Below are positions 27,613-36,081 of a stretch of DNA of 64,000 nucleotides, piece after piece; position 1 is the stretch's first letter; the number at the start of each line of letters is the position of its first letter. Position numbers and translations under genes: made by a program. Source of the stretch: Peptacetobacter hominis (GTDB lineage: Bacteria > Bacillota > Clostridia > Peptostreptococcales > Peptostreptococcaceae). The stretch covers positions 186,001 through 250,000 of the forward strand of contig NZ_SGJB01000001.1 of NCBI RefSeq assembly GCF_006861675.1. Reading direction: 5' to 3'. The notes below the pieces were generated by a model. The model was not told the origin of the DNA. It saw nothing but the letters and a program-made list of their open reading frames with translations, and did no database searches.

Positions 27613-28551
27613 TTTTTTATATTTTGAACCCTGGAAAGTTCCTCTTCTTTTCATTTCATCGTCTATCCGGTTTAGAACCTCCCATTTTTTCAGGCTCCAC
27701 ATAGGCGCCAGAAGTTCATCTCTTTTTCCGTCACCGGTAAGTCTATGAACAACCATTTCAGGTGGAAGAATTTCAAGCTGATCACATACAAGACTTATAT
27801 AATCGTCCATTTCCATAGGAACAACTCTGCCATCTTCAAGAAACTTCCGAAGAGGAGTATTTTTTATCACATGAAGAAGATGGATTTTTATACCATCTAC
27901 TCCCATATCTGCAACAGCTTTTGCAGTCTGCATCATCATATCTCTATCTTCTCCGGGAAGGCCATTTATTATATGTACTACAACTTTAATATTTTTGTCC
28001 TGTAGTTTTTTCAGTCCGTCAAGAAAATCCTGATAGGTGTGCCCTCTATTAATAATTTCAGATGTTTTATCATGTATAGTCTGAAGTCCAAGCTCTACCC
28101 AGAGATTTGTTCTTTTATTAAGCTCGGCAAGATAATCAACCACATCATCAGGAAGACAATCAGGTCTTGTTGATATTGATATTCCAACAACATCCTCAAA
28201 ATCTAAAACAGCTTCATATCTTTCCTTTAGTACTTCAACAGGAGCGTAAGTGTTTGTAAATGCCTGAAAATAGGCTATATATTTTGCATGAGGCCATTTT
28301 TTATGCATCATTGCTTTTATATCGGTAAACTGTTTTCTGAGACTGTCTGCCGGATTTCCAGCAAAATCCCCTGAACCCTCTCTGCTACAATATATGCAAC
28401 CGCCTCGGCTGACTTTTCCATCCACATTTGGACAAGTAAATCCGGCATTTAAAGATACTTTAAATACTTTTTCTCCAAAAGTCTGTCTAAGACAGTAATT
28501 CCATGTATGATATCTTTTATTTGAATCAAAAGCGTATTTGAATTTTTCCAT
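27610..28551 (-). CDS. TIGR01212-type radical SAM protein
   Basis: 313 aa from ATG 28551 (RBS GAGAGGTG). N-terminal pattern HTWNYCLRQTFGEKVFKV, then the cluster cysteines in CPNVDG...GGCIYC, followed by a radical SAM barrel (ISTRPDCLPDDVVDYL, VELGLQTIHDKT) and HLLHVIKNTPLRKFL. This matches the YhcC-like TIGR01212 family of bacterial radical SAM proteins with unknown substrate. Monocistronic on the minus strand. Confidence 0.85.
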   Translation of the reverse strand: MEKFKYAFDSNKRYHTWNYCLRQTFGEKVFKVSLNAGFTCPNVDGKVSRGGCIYCSREGSGDFAGNPADSLRKQFTDIKAMMHKKWPHAKYIAYFQAFTNTYAPVEVLKERYEAVLDFEDVVGISISTRPDCLPDDVVDYLAELNKRTNLWVELGLQTIHDKTSEIINRGHTYQDFLDGLKKLQDKNIKVVVHIINGLPGEDRDMMMQTAKAVADMGVDGIKIHLLHVIKNTPLRKFLEDGRVVPMEMDDYISLVCDQLEILPPEMVVHRLTGDGKRDELLAPMWSLKKWEVLNRIDDEMKRRGTFQGSKYKK

Positions 28552-28710
28552 ATGAACACCTCTCAATGAATAATTTCATAATATATAATATATCAGATTA
28601 TATGTGTATAAATCCATATCAAATTTGAATATATGCGATTTCAACTATTTATAATCAATATGTTATAATACATATTAATGCTGAAAATATTTATAATTAC
28701 GGAGGAATTT

Positions 28711-29379
28711 ATGAATAATAAATTTGTACTATCATTCAGTGGAGGAAAAGACAGTATAATGGCTATGTACAGAATGATACAAAAAGGATATGAGCCATAT
28801 GCACTTATAATGACAGTCAAAGATAATGGAAATAGATCATGGACGCATTCAATAGAGAAAAAGATAATAGATGAATACCGAAAAAAACTTGGAGTAAGAA
28901 TAGATTGTGTTGAATGTGGAATATCAGATTATGAAAAAAGTTTTGAAGAAAAACTAATGGAATTCAGGCAGGAAGGTGTAAATATATGTGTGTTTGGTGA
29001 TATAGATATAGAAGAACACCTAAGATGGAATATAGACAGATGCAAAAAAGCCGGTATGACTGCTGTAATGCCTCTTGAAAACATAGATAGGGAAAAGGCT
29101 GTAATGGATTTTATAGATTCCGGTTTTGATGGAATAATAAAAAAAGTGAATGCAGACTATCTGGATGACACGTTTCTTGGACTGCATATCAACAAAGATA
29201 CAATTGAAAAATTCAGAAAAAAAGGAATAGACTTATGTGGTGAAAATGGTGAATACCATACAATTGTTGTATCGGGTCCACTTTTTAAAGAGCGGATAGA
29301 TATATCTCCACAAAAGGATGAGAACGGAGAAATTATAATAGAAAGAGAGTATAACAGTGCCATACTTAAGATGATATAG
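28711..29379 (+). CDS. Dph6-like PP-loop ATP-binding protein
   Basis: 222 aa from ATG 28711 (RBS CGGAGG). The PP-loop SGGKDSIMAMYRM at residues 8-20 shows an ATP-pyrophosphatase fold; EYHTIVVSGPLFK near the C-terminus is typical of the diphthine-ammonia ligase-like family. Bacteria lack diphthamide, so the bacterial substrate is unknown. The MerR gene starts 25 nt downstream. Confidence 0.8.
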   Translation: MNNKFVLSFSGGKDSIMAMYRMIQKGYEPYALIMTVKDNGNRSWTHSIEKKIIDEYRKKLGVRIDCVECGISDYEKSFEEKLMEFRQEGVNICVFGDIDIEEHLRWNIDRCKKAGMTAVMPLENIDREKAVMDFIDSGFDGIIKKVNADYLDDTFLGLHINKDTIEKFRKKGIDLCGENGEYHTIVVSGPLFKERIDISPQKDENGEIIIEREYNSAILKMI

Positions 29380-29404
29380 ATATATCTGAAAGGAAGAAGT
29401 CAAC

Positions 29405-30223
29405 ATGAAAGATTATTATAAGATAGGAGAAATTTCAAAAATATATGGGTTTGGGAGAGATTCTCTAATGTACTATGAAGAAATAGGAATACTCAGTCCC
29501 GAAAGAGATACAAACGGATATAGAATGTATAGTATTCAGGATCTATATAAATTAAATCTTATAAAAGAACTCAGGAGTATAGGATTCTCGATGAAAAAGA
29601 TAAAAGAATATCTTGAAAACAGAACACTCCAGACAACTGAAAATATATTGAGAGAAGAGCTAAAGCTTACAGAAAAAAAGATAGAAGAAATGCAAAAGCA
29701 AAGAGCGAATATAATACATAGAATCAATGCAATTGAAGAGGCTAAATCCGATGTGGAATATGAAAAAATAGTACTTAAATATATTCCAAGAAGAAAGGCA
29801 ATAGAGTTGAATATAAATATAAAAAGAGATGCGGAATTTGATTTCTGTGTACAGAAACTTCAAAGTGAGTATGAAGGTCGATTTGACATACTGGGAAATA
29901 ACAATATAGGTTCTTTCTTTTCAGAAGATGCCCTGAAAAACGGTAAAAATAATGTATTTAAATCCATATTCTGTTTACTTGATGATGACGAAGAAGTTTA
30001 TAATGTTACCCTTGAAGAAGGTGAATATATAACAATGGAATATAAGGGTGATTATCGGAAGAATCATATTTATCTCGAAAGAATGAAGAAATATATAGAT
30101 AAAAATAATCTTGAAGCTGTAGGTGGTCCTCTTGAAATATACAAAATAGATATACATGAAACAGGAGTTTTTGATGAATTCATAACAGAAATACAGATTC
30201 CGGTAAGAAAGAAACAAAAATAA
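29405..30223 (+). CDS. MerR-family regulator with GyrI-like effector domain
   Basis: 272 aa. MerR HTH (YYKIGEISKIYGFGRDSLMYYEEIGILSP) in residues 4-75, a dimerisation coiled coil about 80-120, then a GyrI/BmrR-like drug-binding domain about 130-270. No metal-binding Cys set. The next gene encodes a MATE pump behind a 19-bp-spacer promoter with a dyad, so this protein probably twists that promoter upon drug binding, in the BmrR manner. Confidence 0.85.
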   Translation: MKDYYKIGEISKIYGFGRDSLMYYEEIGILSPERDTNGYRMYSIQDLYKLNLIKELRSIGFSMKKIKEYLENRTLQTTENILREELKLTEKKIEEMQKQRANIIHRINAIEEAKSDVEYEKIVLKYIPRRKAIELNINIKRDAEFDFCVQKLQSEYEGRFDILGNNNIGSFFSEDALKNGKNNVFKSIFCLLDDDEEVYNVTLEEGEYITMEYKGDYRKNHIYLERMKKYIDKNNLEAVGGPLEIYKIDIHETGVFDEFITEIQIPVRKKQK

Positions 30224-30236
30224 AATATAAAAAAAC

Positions 30237-30267
30237 TTGACCTTGGTATAATACCATAGTTTATCAT
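30237..30267 (+). promoter_or_regulatory. MerR-type promoter of the MATE gene
   Basis: -35 TTGACC (30237-30242) and -10 TATCAT (30262-30267) are 19 bp apart. The spacer holds a palindrome TGGTAT-A-ATACCA (30244-30256) almost at its centre. This is the classic architecture of promoters activated by MerR-family proteins. Confidence 0.8.
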
Positions 30268-30297
30268 TTTATATGAAGAGAGAGGAGAGTATATAAA

Positions 30298-31650
30298 ATG
30301 GATGCTAAATTATTATATGATGAGTCAATTAGTCTTAGAACAAGATTTCTTAGGTATATGATACCGTCGGTGGTTGCAATGTGGGTTTTCTCACTGTATA
30401 CAATGGTAGACGGAATTTTTGTTGCAAAAGGAGTTGGTGAGACTGCGCTTGCAGCAGTTAATATATCTATGCCATTTATAAATTTTATATTTGCAATATC
30501 ACTTATGTTTTCTACAGGAGCTTCTACAATAATAGCAGTTCACCTTGGAAGAAAAGATATAAAGTCTGCTAATCAGGTATTCAGTATGAATACAGCTGTT
30601 ATAGTAATTCTTTCTATAACAATAATGGCACTTGTCCACTTTAATCTGGATAATATAGCATATTTTCTTGGGGCTACGGAAACCACTGTAGAATATGTAA
30701 AGAATTATCTTGGAATAATAGCGTTGTTCAATGGATTTTTTATAGTATCTTATTCACTTGAAGTAATAATAAAAACAGATGGCTTCCCGGCTATGGCTAC
30801 AGTTGGAGTTATAATATCAGCAATAAGCAATATAATTCTTGATTATATATTTATAATGCATTTTCACTGGGGAGTTCAGGGAGCGGCAATAGCTACAGGT
30901 CTTTCTCAGGTATTTTCAACAGTATTTTTCCTTACACATTTTCTGAGGAAAAATTCCACACTTAATTTTTCGAAATTCAAAATTGATTTTCATGATATAA
31001 AGAAAATAATGTTTATAGGATTTCCTGATTCAACTACGGAACTTAGCTGTGGTATAGTTGTAATGCTTTTCAATATAAATATAACAAAGTATATAGGAGA
31101 ACAGGGTGTTGTATACTACAGTATACTTAACTATGTAAATACACTTATACTTATGACTATGATGGGAATTGCACAGGGAATGCAGCCGCTTGTAAGTTTT
31201 TATTTTGGAGCAGAAAAAACAGAAAATATGAAGAAATTACTGAAGATGGCGCTAAAAGCAGTTGTAGTTGCGGCAATAGCATCAGTTGCTATATGTATGG
31301 TTTTACCAGGATTTATAGTGGGGCTTTTTATAGATCCTTCAGAAACTGCAGTATTTTCAGAAGCTGTGAGAGTACTTAAAATATATTCTGTATCATTCCT
31401 TTTTATGGGATTCAACGTTATAATATCTGCATTCTTTGTATCTGTTGAAAAGCCTTCACTTGCTACAGTAATATCTCTTGGAAGAGGTCTTGTACTTGTT
31501 CTTGCAGCATTATTTATAATGATAGCAATAGCTGGTGGAGAGGGTATATGGTACTCTACTATACTTTCAGAAGGCGTATGTATGATAATAGCTTTTGTTA
31601 TATTAAAGATGAAAATAAATTCAGTGTCAGATTCAATTCCTGCTATGTAA
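30298..31650 (+). CDS. MATE-family multidrug efflux protein
   Basis: 450 aa with twelve predicted membrane segments. MATE features: MIPSVVAMWVFSLYTMVDGI at the first helix, GETALAAVNISMPF, STGASTIIAVHLGRKD after helix 2, and the repeated second half (MGIAQGMQPLVSFYFGA). Belongs to the NorM/MepA-like group. Exchanges cations for drugs. Expression probably governed by the adjacent MerR regulator. Confidence 0.88.
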   Translation: MDAKLLYDESISLRTRFLRYMIPSVVAMWVFSLYTMVDGIFVAKGVGETALAAVNISMPFINFIFAISLMFSTGASTIIAVHLGRKDIKSANQVFSMNTAVIVILSITIMALVHFNLDNIAYFLGATETTVEYVKNYLGIIALFNGFFIVSYSLEVIIKTDGFPAMATVGVIISAISNIILDYIFIMHFHWGVQGAAIATGLSQVFSTVFFLTHFLRKNSTLNFSKFKIDFHDIKKIMFIGFPDSTTELSCGIVVMLFNINITKYIGEQGVVYYSILNYVNTLILMTMMGIAQGMQPLVSFYFGAEKTENMKKLLKMALKAVVVAAIASVAICMVLPGFIVGLFIDPSETAVFSEAVRVLKIYSVSFLFMGFNVIISAFFVSVEKPSLATVISLGRGLVLVLAALFIMIAIAGGEGIWYSTILSEGVCMIIAFVILKMKINSVSDSIPAM

Positions 31651-31720
31651 AGTTATGTCTATCTGATAAAATATAATTTGCAGATTAGTTTCTGTATTTA
31701 TATTGGATGAGGTGAAAAAA

Positions 31721-32326
31721 TTGGCTAAGAAGAAATTCTATGGTGTAAGAAAAGGATATAAAACAGGAATATTTGATTCATGGGATGAATGCAAAAGACA
31801 TATAAGCGGATATAAAGGTGCGGAATTCAAAGGATTTACTACATATGAAGAAGCGGAACAATTTGTATATCCTGAAAATAAGAACACAAAATTAGAAGGA
31901 GATTATATAGAAGCATATGTTGATGGAAGTTATGAACATTCTATAAAAAGATATGGATCTGGAATAGTTATTCTGAAGAATGGAGAGATAGTCCATAAAA
32001 AATATTTTGGAGGAAACAGTCCGGAATATGTAACTATGAGAAATGTTGCAGGAGAAATTATGGCATCAGAGTATGCTATGAATTATTGCATAGAAAATAA
32101 TGAGAAAAATCTTATACTTTATTATGACTATAAAGGTATTGAAAACTGGTGTACCGGTGAATGGAAAGCAAATAAAGAAGGTACTATAAAGTATAAAGAT
32201 TTTTACAATAAAATAAAGGGAAAACTGAATGTGAGATTCGTGAAAGTAGCAGCACACAGTGGAAATAAATATAATGATATAGCTGATGAGCTTGCCAAGA
32301 ACGGAGTCTTGGATTCCTGTGTATAA
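31721..32326 (+). CDS. RNase HI with N-terminal viroplasmin-like domain
   Basis: Cleaves RNA in RNA-DNA hybrids. 201 aa from TTG 31721, with the ribosome site GATGAGGTG just upstream; earlier in-frame codons lie inside that site. The N-terminal RNA/DNA-hybrid-binding domain (KKFYGVRKGYKTGIFDSWDE) covers residues 1-45; the RNase H fold begins EAYVDGSYEHS with catalytic Asp, Glu in NVAGEIMASEYA, Asp in YYDYKGIENW and Asp in YNDIADELA. Full length and apparently active. Confidence 0.88.
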   Translation: MAKKKFYGVRKGYKTGIFDSWDECKRHISGYKGAEFKGFTTYEEAEQFVYPENKNTKLEGDYIEAYVDGSYEHSIKRYGSGIVILKNGEIVHKKYFGGNSPEYVTMRNVAGEIMASEYAMNYCIENNEKNLILYYDYKGIENWCTGEWKANKEGTIKYKDFYNKIKGKLNVRFVKVAAHSGNKYNDIADELAKNGVLDSCV

Positions 32327-32368
32327 AAAAAGAATGATGCACCAGATTTGGTGCATCATTCTTTTTTT
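32325..32368. terminator. Bidirectional terminator
   Basis: AGAATGATGCACCA/TGGTGCATCATTCT with A7 before and T7 after, between RNase HI and the convergent trpP. Confidence 0.85.
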
Positions 32369-32414
32369 ATACACAGGATATATATTATAAAATGATAATT
32401 TCAAATTATAAGGC

Positions 32415-32948
32415 TTAGTTTTTTACAACTCTTGAAAGAACACTGTAAAGAATTATTCCTGCGATAAGATTTATTATTGTAGAAGGTATAACTATTGATA
32501 CAAATAATACAGAAAATCCTGCAGGAAGTCCTACTATATACTGTGCAACAAGAAGAAATACTGTACCACTAAGAAGAGTTCCAAGTGAACATATTGCTAT
32601 GTTTGCAATTTTTGATATTTTTTTAGGATCCATTTTTTTTACAAAAGGAGCATTGAATATCATGTATACGACAATAAAAGCAAAGTTTACAGATATAACT
32701 TTATCAACTATATTTGGTATCTGTCCTCCAGGAAATTTTGTAGTAAGAGCAGCAAATATACCTGTTATTATTCCCGCAAGAAGACAGCTTTTATAATCAT
32801 CTTTATTAAGAAGAACTATCATAAACATTGTAAGAAGTGCCAGATCCGGCTGCATTGGAAGTCCAAGTGCAGGTGTAAGCTGATGTAGTAAAAGACCTAT
32901 AGCAAGAAGTATTGAATTTAGAACCATTTTTTTTGTATTTGTTTTCAT
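32415..32948 (-). CDS. trpP: Tryptophan transporter TrpP
   Basis: 177 aa, five to six membrane segments. The pattern LGLPMQPDLALLTMFMIVLL (about 28-47) and TKFPGGQIPNIVDK (about 69-82) match TrpP of Bacillus, a tryptophan uptake protein. ATG 32948 with RBS CGGAGG. The upstream Trp-specific T-box supports the assignment: uptake is induced when tRNA-Trp is uncharged. Confidence 0.87.
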   Translation of the reverse strand: MKTNTKKMVLNSILLAIGLLLHQLTPALGLPMQPDLALLTMFMIVLLNKDDYKSCLLAGIITGIFAALTTKFPGGQIPNIVDKVISVNFAFIVVYMIFNAPFVKKMDPKKISKIANIAICSLGTLLSGTVFLLVAQYIVGLPAGFSVLFVSIVIPSTIINLIAGIILYSVLSRVVKN

Positions 32949-33061
32949 TTTTAAATCCTCCGTTTATATAAAAGTTTTTTATCATTAAAAAGTAGTTTAT
33001 CCAGTCACAATCAGTCTTTTCTGAAGTTCACATCATATCGGGCACCTCCTTTCCTGAAAAT

Positions 33062-33335
33062 AAAAAAACTCCGCCCTATATATAGGGCGAAGTATAAATC
33101 CGCGTTGCCACCTAAATTATATTTCCATTACAGAAATACATCTCATCAAGGATACTAACATATCCTGTGTGCGATAACGTGCACCAGACGTCAGAGTCTA
33201 CTTTCAAAAGATTTCAATCTGATTCTCGAGGGTCCATTCACTGAATCTATTCATATCGGCTCTCACCACTACCGATTCTCTGTGATGAAATCAAAACAGC
33301 TACTAATCCCTGTCATAGAATTTAATTTGTTGTTG
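33062..33335 (-). promoter_or_regulatory. T-box riboswitch, Trp-specific, upstream of trpP
   Basis: Minus-strand leader with the GA-motif (GTGAGAGCCGA), specifier TGG (complement of 33234-33236) in GAATGGACCC, the T-box core AGGTGGCAACGCGG (33101-33114 region), and a terminator ACTTCGCCCTA / TAGGGCGGAGT followed by TTTTTTT (33062-33092). The TGGC in the core would pair with a GCCA tRNA end, as expected for a G discriminator. Confidence 0.9.
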
Positions 33336-33340
33336 TGTAT

Positions 33341-33369
33341 ATAATATGATAAAAATAATTCAGTGTCAA
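33341..33369 (-). promoter_or_regulatory. Promoter of the T-box/trpP unit
   Basis: Minus-strand -35 TTGACA (33364-33369), 17-bp spacer, -10 TATTAT (33341-33346). Confidence 0.75.
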
Positions 33370-33491
33370 TAAGAAAAAAATAATTCTGATGGAATTGAAA
33401 TAATATTTCGAAAAAACAGAACTATTTAAAGGAATTTCAGAATATATATGGAATAAATTATAGTATAGATTTGTAAAGAAAGGAGAATATT

Positions 33492-33962
33492 ATGTTTAGA
33501 GAGATAAGAAGAAAAGATAGAAAGATACCAAATGAAATTGGGGAAAAAATATTAAAAGAATCAGAAGTAGGATATTTTTCTGTTATATCATCAGATAATG
33601 GATATCCTTATGTAATACCGGTAAACCATGTATATGCAGATGGAAAAATATATTTTCACAGTGCTTTAGAAGGGCACAAAATTGAAAGTATTAAGAAAAG
33701 CGATAAAGTGTCATTCTGTGCGGTATCTGAATATGAAATAAGACCATCAAAATTTGCTACAGGATATAAAAGTGCAGTAATTTTTGGTAGAGCATATATA
33801 GTATCTGATGAAATTGAAAAGAGAAAAGCTCTTGATGCTATAATAGACAAATTTTCAGCAGAATTCAGAAAAGAGGGAGCTGAATATATAGATAAAGCAT
33901 CATCAGCAGTAGTGGTTGTAGGTATCAATATAGAAAACATGTCCGCAAAATCGGCTGAATAG
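33492..33962 (+). CDS. NimA-like flavin-binding (PNPOx-fold) protein
   Basis: 156 aa. Begins MFREIRRKDRKI and continues with GYFSVISSDNGYPYVIPVNH and IYFHSALEGHKIESIKKSD, the pattern of pyridoxamine 5'-phosphate oxidase-fold proteins related to NimA. Some NimA proteins reduce 5-nitroimidazoles to inactive amines; whether this one does is not shown by sequence. RBS AAAGGAG. Single gene. Confidence 0.8.
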   Translation: MFREIRRKDRKIPNEIGEKILKESEVGYFSVISSDNGYPYVIPVNHVYADGKIYFHSALEGHKIESIKKSDKVSFCAVSEYEIRPSKFATGYKSAVIFGRAYIVSDEIEKRKALDAIIDKFSAEFRKEGAEYIDKASSAVVVVGINIENMSAKSAE

Positions 33963-34060
33963 ATATTAAAATGAAGTGTTTTTAATGATTTCTTGCAATA
34001 TACAAAAAAAATTGTTATTATATAAATGTATATACTATACTGTCAGAGGAGGTGAAAGGT

Positions 34061-34405
34061 TTGTTTGCAGGGATCGGATCAAAAGTTGGGAATCTTAGAA
34101 GATATTGGAAATTATATCTTAAGAGAATTGCACGTTACGGAATGATATCAGTATTTTTATGTATTGTGGTGGCATTATTTCTTGGAGTATCAAATACTTT
34201 AACTGGTGTGAATATAGACTTTTTTTATTATATAGTTGGAATAGTATTATCGTCTCTACGGTTATTTATACTTATGTGTCTTGGAAATATAGATAGAATA
34301 AAAAGAGTTCCAAGAAAAAGAACTGTCAAAACAAACAGAGTTTCAAAAACAGGAACAAGACCTCGGGTATCATACTCTGATATGTATAGAAGAAAGGTTT
34401 CTTAA
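34061..34405 (+). CDS. Small membrane protein, unknown
   Basis: 114 aa from TTG 34061, about 7 nt after AGAGGAGGTG; the in-frame GTG at 34052 is part of the RBS. Two hydrophobic segments (MISVFLCIVVALFLGVS and FYYIVGIVLSSLRLFILMCL) and strongly basic ends (KRVPRKRTVKTNRVSKTG). No family recognised. Its own terminator follows. Confidence 0.55.
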   Translation: MFAGIGSKVGNLRRYWKLYLKRIARYGMISVFLCIVVALFLGVSNTLTGVNIDFFYYIVGIVLSSLRLFILMCLGNIDRIKRVPRKRTVKTNRVSKTGTRPRVSYSDMYRRKVS

Positions 34406-34438
34406 CGTATCAAAATTTAATTTTATGATAAAAAATAT

Positions 34439-34480
34439 GAGCAGGCTTTTATATATTAATATATAGCTTGCTCTTTTTTG
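34439..34480 (+). terminator. Terminator
   Basis: GAGCAGGCT/AGCTTGCTC around an AT loop, followed by TTTTTT. Confidence 0.75.
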
Positions 34481-34630
34481 ATTATATATAAGATATAGTA
34501 TAAATAGGTTTGTTTTACAGCATGGGTTACAATCTTGTTATTTTTAAATTTAATACTGCTTTTAAATTTTATGTTATAATAAGAAAGTGCTGTATATTGT
34601 CGGAATAATAAATTATGCGGGTGAGAACTT

Positions 34631-36064
34631 ATGAAAATAGATGATTGGATAAAAGAGTCTGAAAATGAAAAATATAAAAATAGAAAGAAAAAAAGCTCTA
34701 TTATAGAGAGTTTATATTATAAAATACCGGAGTTTAAAATAAATTATAAATTTCTTGTGGCGCTTATAGTTGCAGCTATAATAATTTTTTTTGCAGGTAG
34801 ATTTATGAAGTATGATATGAAGGCAATCCATCTAATGTCACTTATAGAACAGAGAGAATATGCAGTATCTCTTGACTATTATGAAAATGTAGAAACTCGG
34901 TTTTCCGTTTCAGAAATGAGTAAATTTAATGAATGCCTTGCATCGAAATTTGAAAAATTCATAACTGAATCCGGAGAATCGTTTATAGAAGGTGGAACTT
35001 CAAAGGATCTTATTTCAGGATATATAAACATAATAAATGCTATGGGAAAAGTTGAGATAAAAGGAGATAGGATAAAATCACTTTGTCAAAAAACATCTGA
35101 TATGTACAATAAATCCGAAATTGAATATGATACAGCCATATCGCTTGTTGATATGATGTCTTATATAAATGGAATGAGTGCAAAAGTGGAAACATATAGA
35201 CAAAATATAGAATTTATAAGTAACTCCAGAGAAATGTATGAAAGTGCAGTTGGTAAACAGGAAAAATATCAGTACCATCAGGCAATCGAAGATTATGATA
35301 AAGTCATAAAAGATGATGAAAAATGTTATAAATCGGCACAAAAGAAAAAAGATGAATGCATTGAAAAAATGTATGACTACTATATAGAACAGGCTAAATC
35401 ATTTTCAAACGATGGAGATTATGAATCTGCATTAGAGTATGTTGAATATGTGAAAAAATACTATCCTGATGACGAAAAAGTAAATGAACTTGTTAAAACA
35501 TACAGTGAAAAAGTATCTGTATACACATTAAAGACATCTGATATAAAAGAAATATATAGCGATGTTTCAGGTGTGGAATCAAAGGATATAGAAGTAAGTA
35601 TGCTTCCTCAGATGTATAATGGTAAAAAATATTATTATGCGGAGGTTATGAAAAATAAAAAGGTTATTGATGAAATACTTGTAAATCCTGAAGATAAAAA
35701 GGTATATTCATACAAAGGTGAAAACAGATCTTATAACATAGATTATACTGAGGATTATTTTAGAGTTAATACAGATGGAAATATTGAGTTTTCAATAAAT
35801 AAAACAGATGCAGAAAAAGTTTTAAAAGATAAATTTGAAAAAAAGAAAATAAATTATAAAAATATAAAAGAAATAGATACTTCAAAAGCGGAACATTATA
35901 CAGGTTCAGAAAAAAGCATTTCAGAAATGACGTCATCAAGTGAAGAAACATATTATTATTTTTTATGTGATAATGGATTTTTCAGTAAAAAGGAACTTTA
36001 TTGTGTAAATATGTACAATAGTCAGGTATATATATTCCAAAATAATAAAATATCTCAATATTAG
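34631..36064 (+). CDS. Membrane-anchored protein with TPR-like and YPEB-like regions
   Basis: 477 aa. Charged cytosolic N-terminus (ESENEKYKNRKKKSS), one membrane helix FLVALIVAAIIIFFAG near 44-59, then an extracytoplasmic helical part with TPR-like spacing (YHQAIEDYDKVIKDDEKCYK, about 217-236; DYESALEYVEYVKKYYPDD, about 262-280). The C-terminal 170 residues are mixed alpha/beta with two repeated units around VNPEDKKVYSY and VNMYNSQVYIF, reminiscent of peptidase propeptide-type folds. ATG 34631. Likely co-transcribed with the VanW-type gene 17 nt downstream; envelope function inferred. Confidence 0.55.
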   Translation: MKIDDWIKESENEKYKNRKKKSSIIESLYYKIPEFKINYKFLVALIVAAIIIFFAGRFMKYDMKAIHLMSLIEQREYAVSLDYYENVETRFSVSEMSKFNECLASKFEKFITESGESFIEGGTSKDLISGYINIINAMGKVEIKGDRIKSLCQKTSDMYNKSEIEYDTAISLVDMMSYINGMSAKVETYRQNIEFISNSREMYESAVGKQEKYQYHQAIEDYDKVIKDDEKCYKSAQKKKDECIEKMYDYYIEQAKSFSNDGDYESALEYVEYVKKYYPDDEKVNELVKTYSEKVSVYTLKTSDIKEIYSDVSGVESKDIEVSMLPQMYNGKKYYYAEVMKNKKVIDEILVNPEDKKVYSYKGENRSYNIDYTEDYFRVNTDGNIEFSINKTDAEKVLKDKFEKKKINYKNIKEIDTSKAEHYTGSEKSISEMTSSSEETYYYFLCDNGFFSKKELYCVNMYNSQVYIFQNNKISQY

Positions 36065-36081
36065 GAGGCAAGTGAGTTTTG

